A stretch of 64,000 nucleotides of DNA from Powellomyces hirtus. Lineage: Eukaryota > Chytridiomycota > Chytridiomycetes > Spizellomycetales > Powellomycetaceae. Of this stretch, positions 36,028 to 46,100 are shown piece after piece. The DNA lies in assembly GCA_025526995.1 (NCBI GenBank), contig JAHLKG010000003.1, positions 248,001 through 312,000 on the forward strand, written 5' to 3'. Below the pieces are notes generated by a model. It was given only the letters and a program-made list of their open reading frames with translations. It ran no database searches and had not been told where the DNA came from. The translations under genes were made by a program, and so were the position numbers. Every line of letters begins with the position of its first letter. Position 1 is the stretch's first letter.

Positions 36028-36774
36028 GGTGCACGAGATGGTAACAGCGATATCCGACATCTGTCAATCTCCAGCAGCACGCCGGTTACAGTCTACTATG
36101 TCACAGCTGACGGATGCCCCCCCCCCCCTCGCGATTACTCTTTCCAACGTCAACAACGTCAGAAGAAGAGGACGACAAACCCCTGTCGCGTACGACTACT
36201 AGGTAAGCGTTGGACAGGTTAACTGATCTTTTTCGCTCCCAAGCCGTGCTCTAAATTGAAATACATCATTTATTCTGTCCAGAAACCACACGGAACAGCA
36301 CTTGTACGCAGAAGAGACACAACAACAACAACAACAACCACAACCACAACAGACACAGGGCTCCGAGTCTGCCAAATGGCCGCCATATGAGCTTTATCGG
36401 CATCACCAGACAGTGCTTCAAGTTTGGTTGGAATATGAAGAAGGGCAGCCAATTCTTGATGAGATGGGGACGGTTGTTGGAGGACATCCTTCCGTACGTA
36501 GCTTAGAGGTGGCACACAAAGCAACGTGGCGAACGCATAGTTCAACCGAACGGAAATACTGGAGCAAGCGCAAGGTGATATATGATGAAATCGACAAGCG
36601 AATGAGAGAGTCTAGATGCACAGGATATGAGATTGCCGAGATGATGGACATGGAGAGAGAAGGGCTTGGATTGACTCTGGATAAGTACAGGGCACACATA
36701 TTGCCACCACCCAAGACAAAGCGTCGTCATATAGAACTTATTTGTCCTCCTATAGCACCTGCTGCAGATTAGCT

Positions 36775-36997
36775 AGTGACTTGGACACTTTATACGTGTT
36801 CTTTGCGCTGGCAGATAGAGTTGACCTCCAAATAAACTATTTATTGCGTCCAGCATCCTGTGTGGACGCGTCAAATGTTTTCTTTGTGCTCGTGTTGAAA
36901 AGCTGCTTTCATATGTGCTATTTAATGTGTCCTATAGGACCTCTATGCTAACTAATAGGAACAAAAACCCTAACCCCCCGCCCCCCCCCGCGCAAAA
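36775..36997. repeat. Gap between convergent genes with a free introner-like inverted repeat
   Basis: Between the Crypton stop and the H3-like stop. An inverted pair AACTATTTATTGCGTCC ... GGACGCGTCAAATG (about 36835-36880) reproduces the introner ends although it is not in an intron. A C-rich run (about 36975-36990) includes CCCTAA once, which is not a telomere array. Confidence 0.5.
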
Positions 36998-37068
36998 CTA
37001 TACATCTGCATAGGATACACCAGGCATACTACTGGAACCCAAAGGCCCAGCACCCCCGAAGTCACCGT

Positions 37069-37120
37069 TGTCGCAGGCCACTGGGGAAAGCACTAGTGCT
37101 TTCCCCAGTGGCCTGCGACA
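37069..37120. repeat. 52-bp terminal palindrome, left
   Basis: Reads the same on both strands; the centre is GCACTAGTGC and both halves end TGTCGC/GCGACA. It forms the very end of the element. Confidence 0.95.
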
Positions 37121-38455
37121 GGTGATTACCATGGGTTTTACCGGGTTTTCGGCACTTACCATAAACTGGGGATTTGGTATGGGTTTCCGGGTTTTCGGTA
37201 CGTGTAATGTTGTCCAAAACGTGTAATGAACGTGTAATAATCGCCAATACGTGTAATGTTGTCCAACTATAGGAGCAAAGTTCTATAGTTAGCAATCTTA
37301 ACCACCGTTGGCAACAAAGCCACCGACTTAGCTCGATTCAGCGCTTTTTTGGCGCCTCGTTTTCTCCGCGTCCAAAATAGCTCGCGTTCCTAGAGTCGCG
37401 TTGGTTTCCAAGTGGCACCGGTAGCCAAAACATAGCTCGCAAATTGGGGTGCGTTTGGCGTCCGGAATGTTCCATTGTTCCTATCGATGGGAAGACCCCC
37501 CGGACCCTCCCTCCGCCAAAGTACCGTCAGATCGCCGGTAGCCAAAACATAGCTCGTTCCGCCGGTGCTCGTTGGCCTCCGTTGCTCCGGTCGCCAAAAC
37601 ATAGCTCGTTTCCCTGAATGCGTTTGGCCTCCGTTGCTCCGGTCGCCAAAACATAGCTCGTTTCCTTAAGTGCGTTTGGCGCGTTCGCGACTTTGATTAC
37701 GTAATCAACCTTTGTCACATCGGTGGCAATTTTCCAAAACCAACAGAACCCCCTTGGGTAAAATTTAAGAGGGTTCTGTCCCAACGTCCAATGGACGCCA
37801 GTTGTATTCTTCTACTGTTTGGAAGTAGAAACGCTATATTGTTTAGAGCGTAAGTCCTGTAGCTTTTGGTTTTGTCCATGAGTACCCGTCGTCCTTGGGT
37901 AACTTGGGTGGCCACGAGCTGTTACTTCTCTTCTTTTATAGAACTCCCTCTTGTCTAATCTACCTATCGATAGCTAAGGTTACAACCACTATCGCCCGCC
38001 GTAAGGGGGGGGCATGATACTTCCAAGGGGGGGGCATGATAATCGCCTCCATGAAATGTAGCCATGGAGGCAACACCATATTACCAGCCCTCTCCTCCAT
38101 TGCAACCCTCCATACTTCAGTCTGTAACTCGGTAAAAAGGGGGGCATGGGGGGCATGATAATTTCAAAACTTTTCCATATATCTCTGTTTTGTAAGGTGA
38201 GGTGAGGTCAGGGGGGTCGACCTCCTCACCTCACCTTTAAAAATAAAATTGATTGAATAAAGTTTGTATTATCATGCCCCCTATGCCCCCCCTACAACAA
38301 TGAAGCTTCGCTCCATTGGTTACTCCAGGTTTCTATCCTTTTTTAACTCTACCCTCCATGCCCCCGTTCATCGAGCAAATTATCATGCCCCCCCTTCCTA
38401 TTATCATGCCCCCCCTTGTCCCCACACGAATCTTTTAGCTTCTCTTCTTTCAATA
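37069..38455 (+). repeat. Left terminal inverted repeat
   Basis: 1387 bp, the inverted copy of 59800-61186. From the outside in: a 52-bp perfect palindrome (37069-37120); four ACGTGTAAT words (37200, 37219, 37229, 37251); four copies of a CGGT(A/C)GCCAAAACATAGCTC motif (about 37420-37660); a TATAAAAG-type promoter pointing outward (about 37935); several GGGGGGCATGATAAT words in both orientations (38005-38420); and a hairpin with 14-bp arms (38194-38207 with 38224-38237). Confidence 0.97.
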
Positions 38456-38460
38456 CTCAA

Positions 38461-38808
38461 TCATTCCTTGTCTTCTGTTCGGTCGCCAAAGATAGCAACA
38501 GGCTCTTCTGTCTTCTCCCTCGTTGCTGCACGGCGGACATCAAACGACTTCTTTGGTGCTGCCTTCTTTTTGGAGTCTTCATCCTCCTTCTTCGGGGCGG
38601 CCTTTCGTTTCCTTGGAGTCTTTGGCTTGGATTCGCGGAGTAGTTCTTCGACGCGGTTCTCTGCCAAGTCCTTGTAGAAGGCATCTAGGATCTCCCTCCT
38701 GACATTTTCAGGGACAATGGAGAACACTGGGTCGTCTTCAAAAGTTTTAACAATAGCGTCCACAGAAGCCTTGTCTTTGAATGTAGATGTCTCTCGGTTA
38801 AAGTACAT
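38461..38808 (-). CDS. Small basic viral protein, unknown
   Basis: 115 residues, first gene inside the left TIR; its stop lies 5 bp from the TIR edge. The N-terminal half is helical and mixed charge (DAIVKTFEDDPVFSIVPENV), the rest is Lys/Arg/Pro-rich (KPKTPRKRKAAPKKEDEDSK, then DVRRAATREK), which suggests nucleic-acid binding or a virion core role. No family is recognised. Confidence 0.6.
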   Translation of the reverse strand: MYFNRETSTFKDKASVDAIVKTFEDDPVFSIVPENVRREILDAFYKDLAENRVEELLRESKPKTPRKRKAAPKKEDEDSKKKAAPKKSFDVRRAATREKTEEPVAIFGDRTEDKE

Positions 38809-38875
38809 TGTTTTACCTATACAATACTGAAAAATTTACAAGCGCGGTTCATTGAAGCTTAACAAACGCCGACGT

Positions 38876-39559
38876 TTAGATGACGCCGTAGTAACGCTCT
38901 ACTAAAGTATGACAATCCTTCATTTGGAAGCCTACCCCCTTCTGTACAAAATCAGTGAATCCCAAAGCCATACCCTTTTCTTGGTACGAACGCGTAGAGT
39001 AACCACTTACGCCGATGACGGGTACCGGTGGTGAAGAGGTCTCTCTTTCGAAAGCCCGTATTTCACTAACAACAGTAAGGCCATCCTTAAATGGCATTTC
39101 AATATCGGTAAATGCAATGGAGAAGCGTTGTTTCTTAAATAGAGCAATGGCTTGGACGCCATCTGATGCAGTAGACACTGAAACGCGAGGGGAGTACTTT
39201 TTCCAATAACGCTCAAACATTCGTTGTGTAATGACATCGTCATCCGCAAAGAGGATGTGGATGGTGGGAGTATCCGCCGAAGGTTCAAGTGTCGCAGGGG
39301 TCACATGGTTGGGTATAGTCCAGCCTAACTCGACTTGAAACTGTTCAGTGTTCTCGGAAGAGTTTTTGTTGCTTGTTCGCGTATCCTGGTCGGACGAGTC
39401 GTAGAGACTGGTGTGAAGGCCTTCAACGAGTTCCACAACGTTGGTGGTGAAATCTTGTATTATCTGTTTTGCCTCACTGGTGGATGGGGTCAAGTCCTTC
39501 TTCCGCACTTGGAGCTGCAGAAGCAAGTTAAAGCAGCTTTTTTTGCTTTCAGTACTCAT
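38876..39559 (-). CDS. Response-regulator receiver (CheY-like) protein in the virus
   Basis: 227 residues from the ATG at 39559 (the frame opens two codons earlier at a TTG). Residues 1-95 are helical then Ser/Asn/Asp-rich and unassigned. Residues about 100-215 form a REC domain: IHILFADDD (acidic pocket Asp106-108), phosphoacceptor Asp152 in AFTDIEMPFKDG, the switch Ser185 in VIGVSGYS, and Lys207 in FVQKG. Every residue needed for phosphotransfer chemistry is present. No output domain or histidine kinase was seen in the element, so a phosphodonor would have to come from the host; fungal hybrid kinases are the obvious candidates. It lies next to the left TIR, and the upstream gene at 39843 diverges from it. 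Confidence 0.88.
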   Translation of the reverse strand: MSTESKKSCFNLLLQLQVRKKDLTPSTSEAKQIIQDFTTNVVELVEGLHTSLYDSSDQDTRTSNKNSSENTEQFQVELGWTIPNHVTPATLEPSADTPTIHILFADDDVITQRMFERYWKKYSPRVSVSTASDGVQAIALFKKQRFSIAFTDIEMPFKDGLTVVSEIRAFERETSSPPVPVIGVSGYSTRSYQEKGMALGFTDFVQKGVGFQMKDCHTLVERYYGVI

Positions 39560-39842
39560 TTCCAATAGTGTTCAAAATTGTAGCTCCATCTGTCATTCGG
39601 TGGGATAAGTGAGGTAGAAAAATTAGAGTGCCAAATCAATGGTTCCGCTTCTCATCTCAGTGATGGAAACTCCCTTGGTATCGGAAAGATTAAGATCCAA
39701 TCAATCTTCCCAATCAAAAACTCACGGTGCAAATTAGTGTACGCGTCGCCAAACCGTACTGATCATTTTTCTTCCTTGGAGGCAGTTTATCGCGTCTTGC
39801 CTAGGACGTTATAAGCTTGTTACTTTAGTATAACAAAAAACA

Positions 39843-40184
39843 ATGAATCCGCCAAACGCGCGTACAATTGACTGTAACACGGAAGCCGAGTTCGTAAAGA
39901 TTGCAGTAGAGTACCGAGAAATTCATGGCGAGGATACAATGTGGATTGTAAGGCCCACTATCGAGAATAGAGGTCTCTTTCACAAATTGCTTTTGTGTAG
40001 CTCGTTCAAAAGCGTGCACAAAAGCAAGATGCTTTGGAAGAACCGTAAAGGATTCATAGCATTCCAAAACTTGGAGACAGAGGACGGCGAAAGGCGGAAG
40101 CTCCTTGTGTTCGCTAGGTATCAATGCAAAGAGTTAACGATCCATGATTATTTGGAGATCACGTACATCAACGAGAAGTACTAA
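39843..40184 (+). CDS. Small viral protein, unknown
   Basis: 113 residues, starting MNPPNARTIDCNTEAEFVKI. Mixed alpha/beta composition with Trp, Tyr and Cys (MWIVRPTIENRG, LVFARYQCKELTIHDYLEI), so probably a folded domain, but no family is recognised. It diverges from the response-regulator gene, and its last 4 bases overlap the end of the convergent fibre gene (40181). Confidence 0.6.
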   Translation: MNPPNARTIDCNTEAEFVKIAVEYREIHGEDTMWIVRPTIENRGLFHKLLLCSSFKSVHKSKMLWKNRKGFIAFQNLETEDGERRKLLVFARYQCKELTIHDYLEITYINEKY

Positions 40185-43100
40185 GAGGCTGCTATCAATT
40201 GACCAGATAATTTCGATATGCAGTTCCAATCCAACCCAGCGGTGTAGCAAGCGATTGTAGGGTTGAACTTTAACGAAATTATATCATTCGCGTTCAGTAG
40301 CAAATGAAATGTGCCTTGCACGGTGGAATACTGGTTTGGAAACTGCGCATTAATGGTTGCTTGAGTGGAGATACGGTCTGGAGGTAGTTCTCCATTCACG
40401 TCGATGGAGAACATTATATTGTTATTCCCTATAAAGTTGGTCAATCCAATCGAAACGTGGAATTGCCAAAGACCAGTTTTTGGTATAACGTAGTCATAGG
40501 TCCCGTTCCTCCAACCAGATTGAACTCCTTTGTTGTATCTAGTTGTAGTGACCATTTGAATTTTGGTTACAACGTTGGCTGGTAGATTCTGGTAGGTACT
40601 AATTTGGGTGTTGTCGACGATAAAAAATGTTGGTACCTTTGAATCCACGGAGCCATTAACCGTCAGACCTAATGAATTCAGACGAGCAATTTCTGTTACT
40701 CCTCCATACCACTTGAATCCCGTAGATGACCCTGTGGTTGGCACTGCATGCCATACATGACCAGATTCTACTCCCACAGAGTAATCCACGGTAGTTCCCG
40801 AGATCTCAGGGTAGAGGACGATTTTGGTTCCAGTGGACCGAGTTGAAAATGTCGGCGCTTGAACTCCAGCAGTAGAATAGTGAATCAAGTTGGATGCACC
40901 GTTCGTCAGATTCAATAGCCCTCCATTGACCGCGAGTCTACCAGTCATGTCTATGGTTACCACAGGGGTTTCTGTTGATGATCCAGGTGGTCGAGTGAAG
41001 AAGAAAAACGGTGTACCGCCTGTACCAAATCCCCTTCCATCAATGCGGAGGGCAGCCGCTCCACTTGTCAAAGATGGTGTGTGCCTGTAGTTAATTCCAA
41101 CATTGAGGAGAGGGGTTGAACCCCCGACCTCAGTAGTTATTCCGCAGGGAATTGTTCCTGTTCCAATATTGAATGATTTTTGTATGCTTAGGCCTCCAGC
41201 TACCTGGAGGGCTCCGGTCGTGGAAGAGGTGGATTCTCCTGTACCCGTTACAGAAATCGTCGAGTTACTAACTGATAGGGCTGTAACCCCTCCAAACAAG
41301 CCGATGTTTGTACTGTTTGTTGCACTTCCCGCTCCTAGATACGTAAAGTTCCAATACGCATTGTTATTGAGAGAGGCAGCAACTCCAAGTTGCATTGAAA
41401 CATTTGCTGGGGCCGCCAACGATGGGGCATTGAGATATGCAAGTACACTGGTGGTTGTAGACGGATTAGATACGTTCAAACCTCCTCCAACAAACAGGTT
41501 TCTATTGATGCCAACACCTCCTGCAATCTGCAAGGAACCACTGGATGTCGATACCGAATCCTCACTGGAAGCAATCTTCACCTGGGCGTGATCGAGGGCC
41601 AGGGGGAACCCGGCGGTGGTTGTTGTGAGACTAAAGGAAAAGTGACAGAAGGTAAATGGTGTCCGGGTCCTCACACACACAAGTCTTATGTACTTGTAGG
41701 AGCCTGCGGTAAAGTTTAGCGTATGACTTGGGACGTCTGGTATATTATCTTGGTCGACCGCCACTGTCATGGTCCCGGTTGATTGTCCAACTAGCACCGC
41801 GATTCTCAGAGGCATTGATGGAGAGGGTTCGCCGAGTCTTTGATAAATTGTCACGGAAGAGATTGTTCGAGCAGCGGGGAGATCTACGGCAATCCATTCG
41901 CCCGGTACGAACGTACTATTTGAGTCAATCCAAGAGGCTGTTGAAGTAGTATATACACCAGTTGTCGAGTTATAAGTACCGTTTCCAGAGACCCATGGAG
42001 CGGTTAACCGTTCCGATTTGAAACCTCTGTAGGCTTCATATCCAGCCGAGTAGATACTTGAAGCCGTTAAAGTGTAAGTTCCATTCAAGTATTCCCACGT
42101 TGTTGGAGTAGAGGTTCCTGCCGTAAGGGCAGCCCCCCCTGCTGGAGGAAGAGGGACGGGGACTGTATCACTGCCCTTGATTTTACTCCAGACGGTAATT
42201 TCTTTATTTGTTGAACCCCCGCTTTCCAGAGAGACCACTCGACCCGTGAGGTTCGTGACATTAGTGTTTGTAGTAGTCAAGGATCCTATGGAGGCAAATG
42301 ATCCATCAACATAAGTTTTGTTCACAAGATGGTTTCCTAGAGTCGGCGCAGAGGCTACCGTAAGGTTTCCACTATTGACAACCATACCTCCATCGAAAAT
42401 ATCAACGATTGAAGCATTTGTATTTGTCCCTAGCCTAATGACTTTCGAGCCTGATGCTCGAATGATTGCATCTCCGGTTTGTGCATTTGAAAACCACTGC
42501 GTGTTAGACCCGCATCGTCCAAAGGATACATTATCTGCTATAGACAGCGCTACGCTTCCAGTGTTGGTTATATTGATGTAGCCATTGACCGCTAGTGATG
42601 TAAGTGTTCCAACTGAAGTTATCTGCGGCTGAGAAGCATTGACTGATAGCGTCGCTCCAGTTTTGGTAAGTCCAGTCCCAGCGGTTAGCACATCCTGCTT
42701 CGATGTCGTGAGAGCATCAACTGAACTTTTGGTTGCTATGATGGCCGAATCATAGCCAAGAACGCTATTGGTTAAAGTAATCCCTGCAGCAACCGAGAGC
42801 GAGTTTTGCTTCCCGGTTTGGAGTGTTGTTATGGACGATTCAGTATTGGTAACTCTAGTGGCCAAAGCGTCAGTTGAAGCCTTTGTAGAGATTATAGCCG
42901 AATCATAGCCAAGAACATTGTTGGAAAGAGTGATACCTGAAGAAACGCTGAGCAACCCCTGTTTCCCCGCTAAAGACGATTCAGCATTGGTAACTCTAGT
43001 GGCCAAAGCGTCAGTTGAAGCCTTTGTAGAGATTATAGCCGAGTCGTATCCAAGAACATTGTTGGAAAGAGTGATACCTGAAGAAACACTGAGTGTCCCC

Positions 43101-46100
43101 TGTTTCCCAGTTAATGAGGTTTCTGCACTTGTAACCCTGGCTGTAAGCGATGTCAGATTAGTAATGGTTGCATACGTAGCATCCGTGAAGGTCTTGTTCA
43201 CAAGATGAGCTCCAATTGTAGGAGCTGCCGAAGCAGTGATAGTTTGTGTGAAGTTTGCATTGGATCCTGTGAGACCGTTACCAATGAATAACGGCTTGTT
43301 AATTGTAACGGAATCAAGTGGAGTGAAATATTCAATACGTACCCCACAGTAAGCGTACCCCCCTCCATTGGTTAAACAGACCAACCTTATATAACTGTAT
43401 GCTGTAGTGTTTGTCGAGGTAAACCATTTCGGATCACGGTTGGAATCGCTCCAACCAACGGGTGTAGACTGGTGATACAACAGATTCCAGGATGCCCCAT
43501 CATTCGACCCCAAAATTGCGAACGTCTGAGGCATCCCAAGGATGTTGCCTCCATCTCTATAGCGCAGCCTTGTCGCAGAGATGCTTTTGGCTGCGGGGAG
43601 CTGGATTTGAATCCATTCTCCCTTGTACGAAACTCCCGCCGCTGTGGTTTCAGTTGTTCTACTGGACGTACCACCTGCACCCGTATACAGGTTTGTGAAG
43701 TACAGGGACGATCCCCAGTTGGCAAATGCCTTATGTGATCGGTTAACGTTATCACTATGCGAACAGGATATAACGTACGTTCCATTTCCCCAAGCCTCCC
43801 CGGCCACGGTGGTTGTCGAGGGCTCACTATCTGTAAAGAAGACCGTGGAGGGGACCCATCGCTGCATGCCAAAAACAACGTCACCAATGGCAGAGAGTGT
43901 CTCTGATTGGTACGGGTTAATTGAGATAATGTTGCTATTTTTGAGGAGTCCTTTTCCAACGGTTATGGGGCTGTTACTTTCCAAAATAGACACTTTGGCT
44001 TCCACAGCATCCAGAGCAATTTCTGCCCCATAGAGTCGCCCGCCGTGGTTGGCGACTGATGACTCAGCAATGAGCAAACGCGTGTCCAATGGTTGAACGA
44101 GAGAACTAACGGTCTCAATGGTCCAAGGCCTCGATATCTTCTCTTCAAACTCCCAAGTCTTTTCCAAGTTCATTCCATAGCACCACCTCCCAACCCTTAC
44201 GTCCTCTGGCCAGGAGTCGAACATCAATGTTGTGCGTCTAGTATCCTTGTCTGAGTGAATAACAACATTGGATCCTTCGGACCAGATGTAGTTTCCATCA
44301 TCATCGAGATCGTAGATTGGATTTCCATTCTCATCGACTTGATCAGTGCCGTCCGGATTCTTCTTCTTCTTGCGTTCCCGCTGGTACCCGAATATTACAG
44401 CAAACCCTCCTAGGAAACCAAGTAGAGAAGGCAGGACGCCAATAATAGGAAAGATCGGCACCAGCGGAATGGGCGGGATCGGGGGGATTGGGATCAGCGG
44501 TATCGGAAAGATTAGACTTGTAGGACTTGTCGACTGCACGACTTCATTGTTTTCGTTTTTCAGTGTGTCATCTTTGTTATCAGTCTTTTTCTCGTCATCA
44601 TCATCGTCCTGGGTCTTGAGATTTTGGCTCGAGATTATGTACCCGGTAGCTGCGCTACCCATTACGGTTATCCCCATCCCCGCGCTGATTCGTAGATCAT
44701 TGATAAAGGTACGGCCCATCAGGCTCAAACCAGCTCCTGCGCTGTAGTCCTGTTCTTCAGGAATGTTTACAGAGATGGTGTTGTTGCTGATTGTAACATT
44801 TTGGCCGGCGGTGTATGGCTTCAACGTTGTCGAAACGGTGTTTCCCTGCACTTGGATGTGTTCGCTCCCTTGCAGATCGAGTGCTACGCTGTTGCCTGTT
44901 CTCTTCAACCCATTCTCAAAGGTCATGTTTTCCTTAACTGTGTTGAGTCCGACCTTCTCTAGTGCCCCCTCGACATTAAGCGCCAAAACGACATCGTTGT
45001 TGGTACCCTCTCGAAGCCGCACTCCATTTGCCGATTGGAAAATGTAGCCACCGCTTATCTTACCATTCCCGTCGATCTTGACAGATGACCCATTAACCAA
45101 AGGAGAAACGTTAACACCTAAATTGTTATTGGCATCAACTTGTAAAGTGGCATCAGTGCGAACATTGAGGAGCCGTCTATTATTGGTTTCTGGTGCTACA
45201 TCAATAGCCGAGCCACTTTGAATATACTGCGCTACATACGACTGCGTTACAGCCTCGTTTGAATTGGGATTGAAATTCTGACTAAGTTCTACATGCGGGA
45301 CGGACAGCTCAGAGAGCGTGTCATTGTATTCCAGCCGACTAGAAACGTTAAACCCATCGAAGACTCCGTAGAATGGAATCTTATTGTTTCCTTTGGACTT
45401 GATAGCCAGGGCCTTGCCTCCAAACGATGCAAGTGTGTTCTTCTGGGTAAAGTCATCCGAGGTCCGCAAACGCAGTAAAGTGATGTCTGTATCAGGTACT
45501 TCATCTGTAAGGTCTGCTAAGGCATCATACCCAAGTTCTGTCAATTCATCCATACCCATATCAAAGATTCCACCGTTATGCAAAGCGCCCAACGGCTTCA
45601 GCACATCCTCAGTATTACTGACGAGTTCTCCCTCCTCTAGTTTGAGGCCTCGGCCGTAATTGAAAGTAATCGACCCGTCCTCCCCCCGCGCGATTGGCTC
45701 CGTCAAGGTTTCACGAACAACCGAGAGCTGCCCTTCGGCATTCACCTGCAGTGTTGAATCGTGATCGAGTGTTAACTTACTTTCAGAATCAATAAACAAT
45801 GGATCAGAGTAATCCAGTCCCAGCATTCCATGTTGGACCTTTAGTGATTCGTCAAGCACCAGTTTGATCCCGTTGGCGTCTCTGGCCAAAGGGGCTTGTA
45901 ATGTTTCCTTTACAACCGAGAGATCTCCGTCTTCCTTGATCTCCAACGAGGCGTCATGGAACAGGGAGAGGCCTTCTTCGGTAACTGCGAATGGCGCCGC
46001 GGTGATTAGTTCTACAGTTTTGGATTCTAATTCATGGGTTAAAGGAAACTCGTACACATCCGGCTTGTAGTTCAGGGCACCCTCATCTATCGATAGGTAC

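Larger units (their letters stand above)
27654..36772 (+). pseudogene. Crypton-type tyrosine recombinase with GCR1_C domain, interrupted
   Basis: Fungal Crypton recombinase in pieces: exons 27654-28205, 28290-28686, 28842-29138, 29222-29650, 29736-29849, then after the copia insertion 36033 to about 36189 and 36283-36772. The Ndc10-like recombinase core shows RNAACFLLQHSTMGRGQ, GKMNKVGRKE, MRHKEAALCPVGH and the catalytic region KVTHLPRGVAVR with a later GGW and YDLELL. The FFLPRA...FPFVDEAL segment after the core is also typical. The last exon is a GCR1_C DNA-binding domain (LYRHHQTVLQVWLEYEEG, then ATWR, YWSKRKVIYDEI). Damage: TAG at 27837, TGA at 29446, and the retrotransposon. The donor of the last intron is uncertain (GTACGA at 36190 keeps frame and avoids a stop). 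Introns carry introner-like ends. Confidence 0.8.

Noticed and set aside
36965..36992. Telomere-like CCCTAA next to a C-run
   Set aside because: A single unit followed by a plain C homopolymer, with genes continuing on both sides.
37390..37915. Protein genes within the TIRs (several 60-85-codon frames, duplicated at 60340-60865)
   Set aside because: They overlap each other and read through the repeated CCAAAACATAGCTC units; only one has a TATA-like element upstream, and none has a recognisable domain.
43387..44148. Other-frame ORFs inside the fibre gene on both strands
   Set aside because: Shadows of a 2058-codon frame with clear repeated domains.
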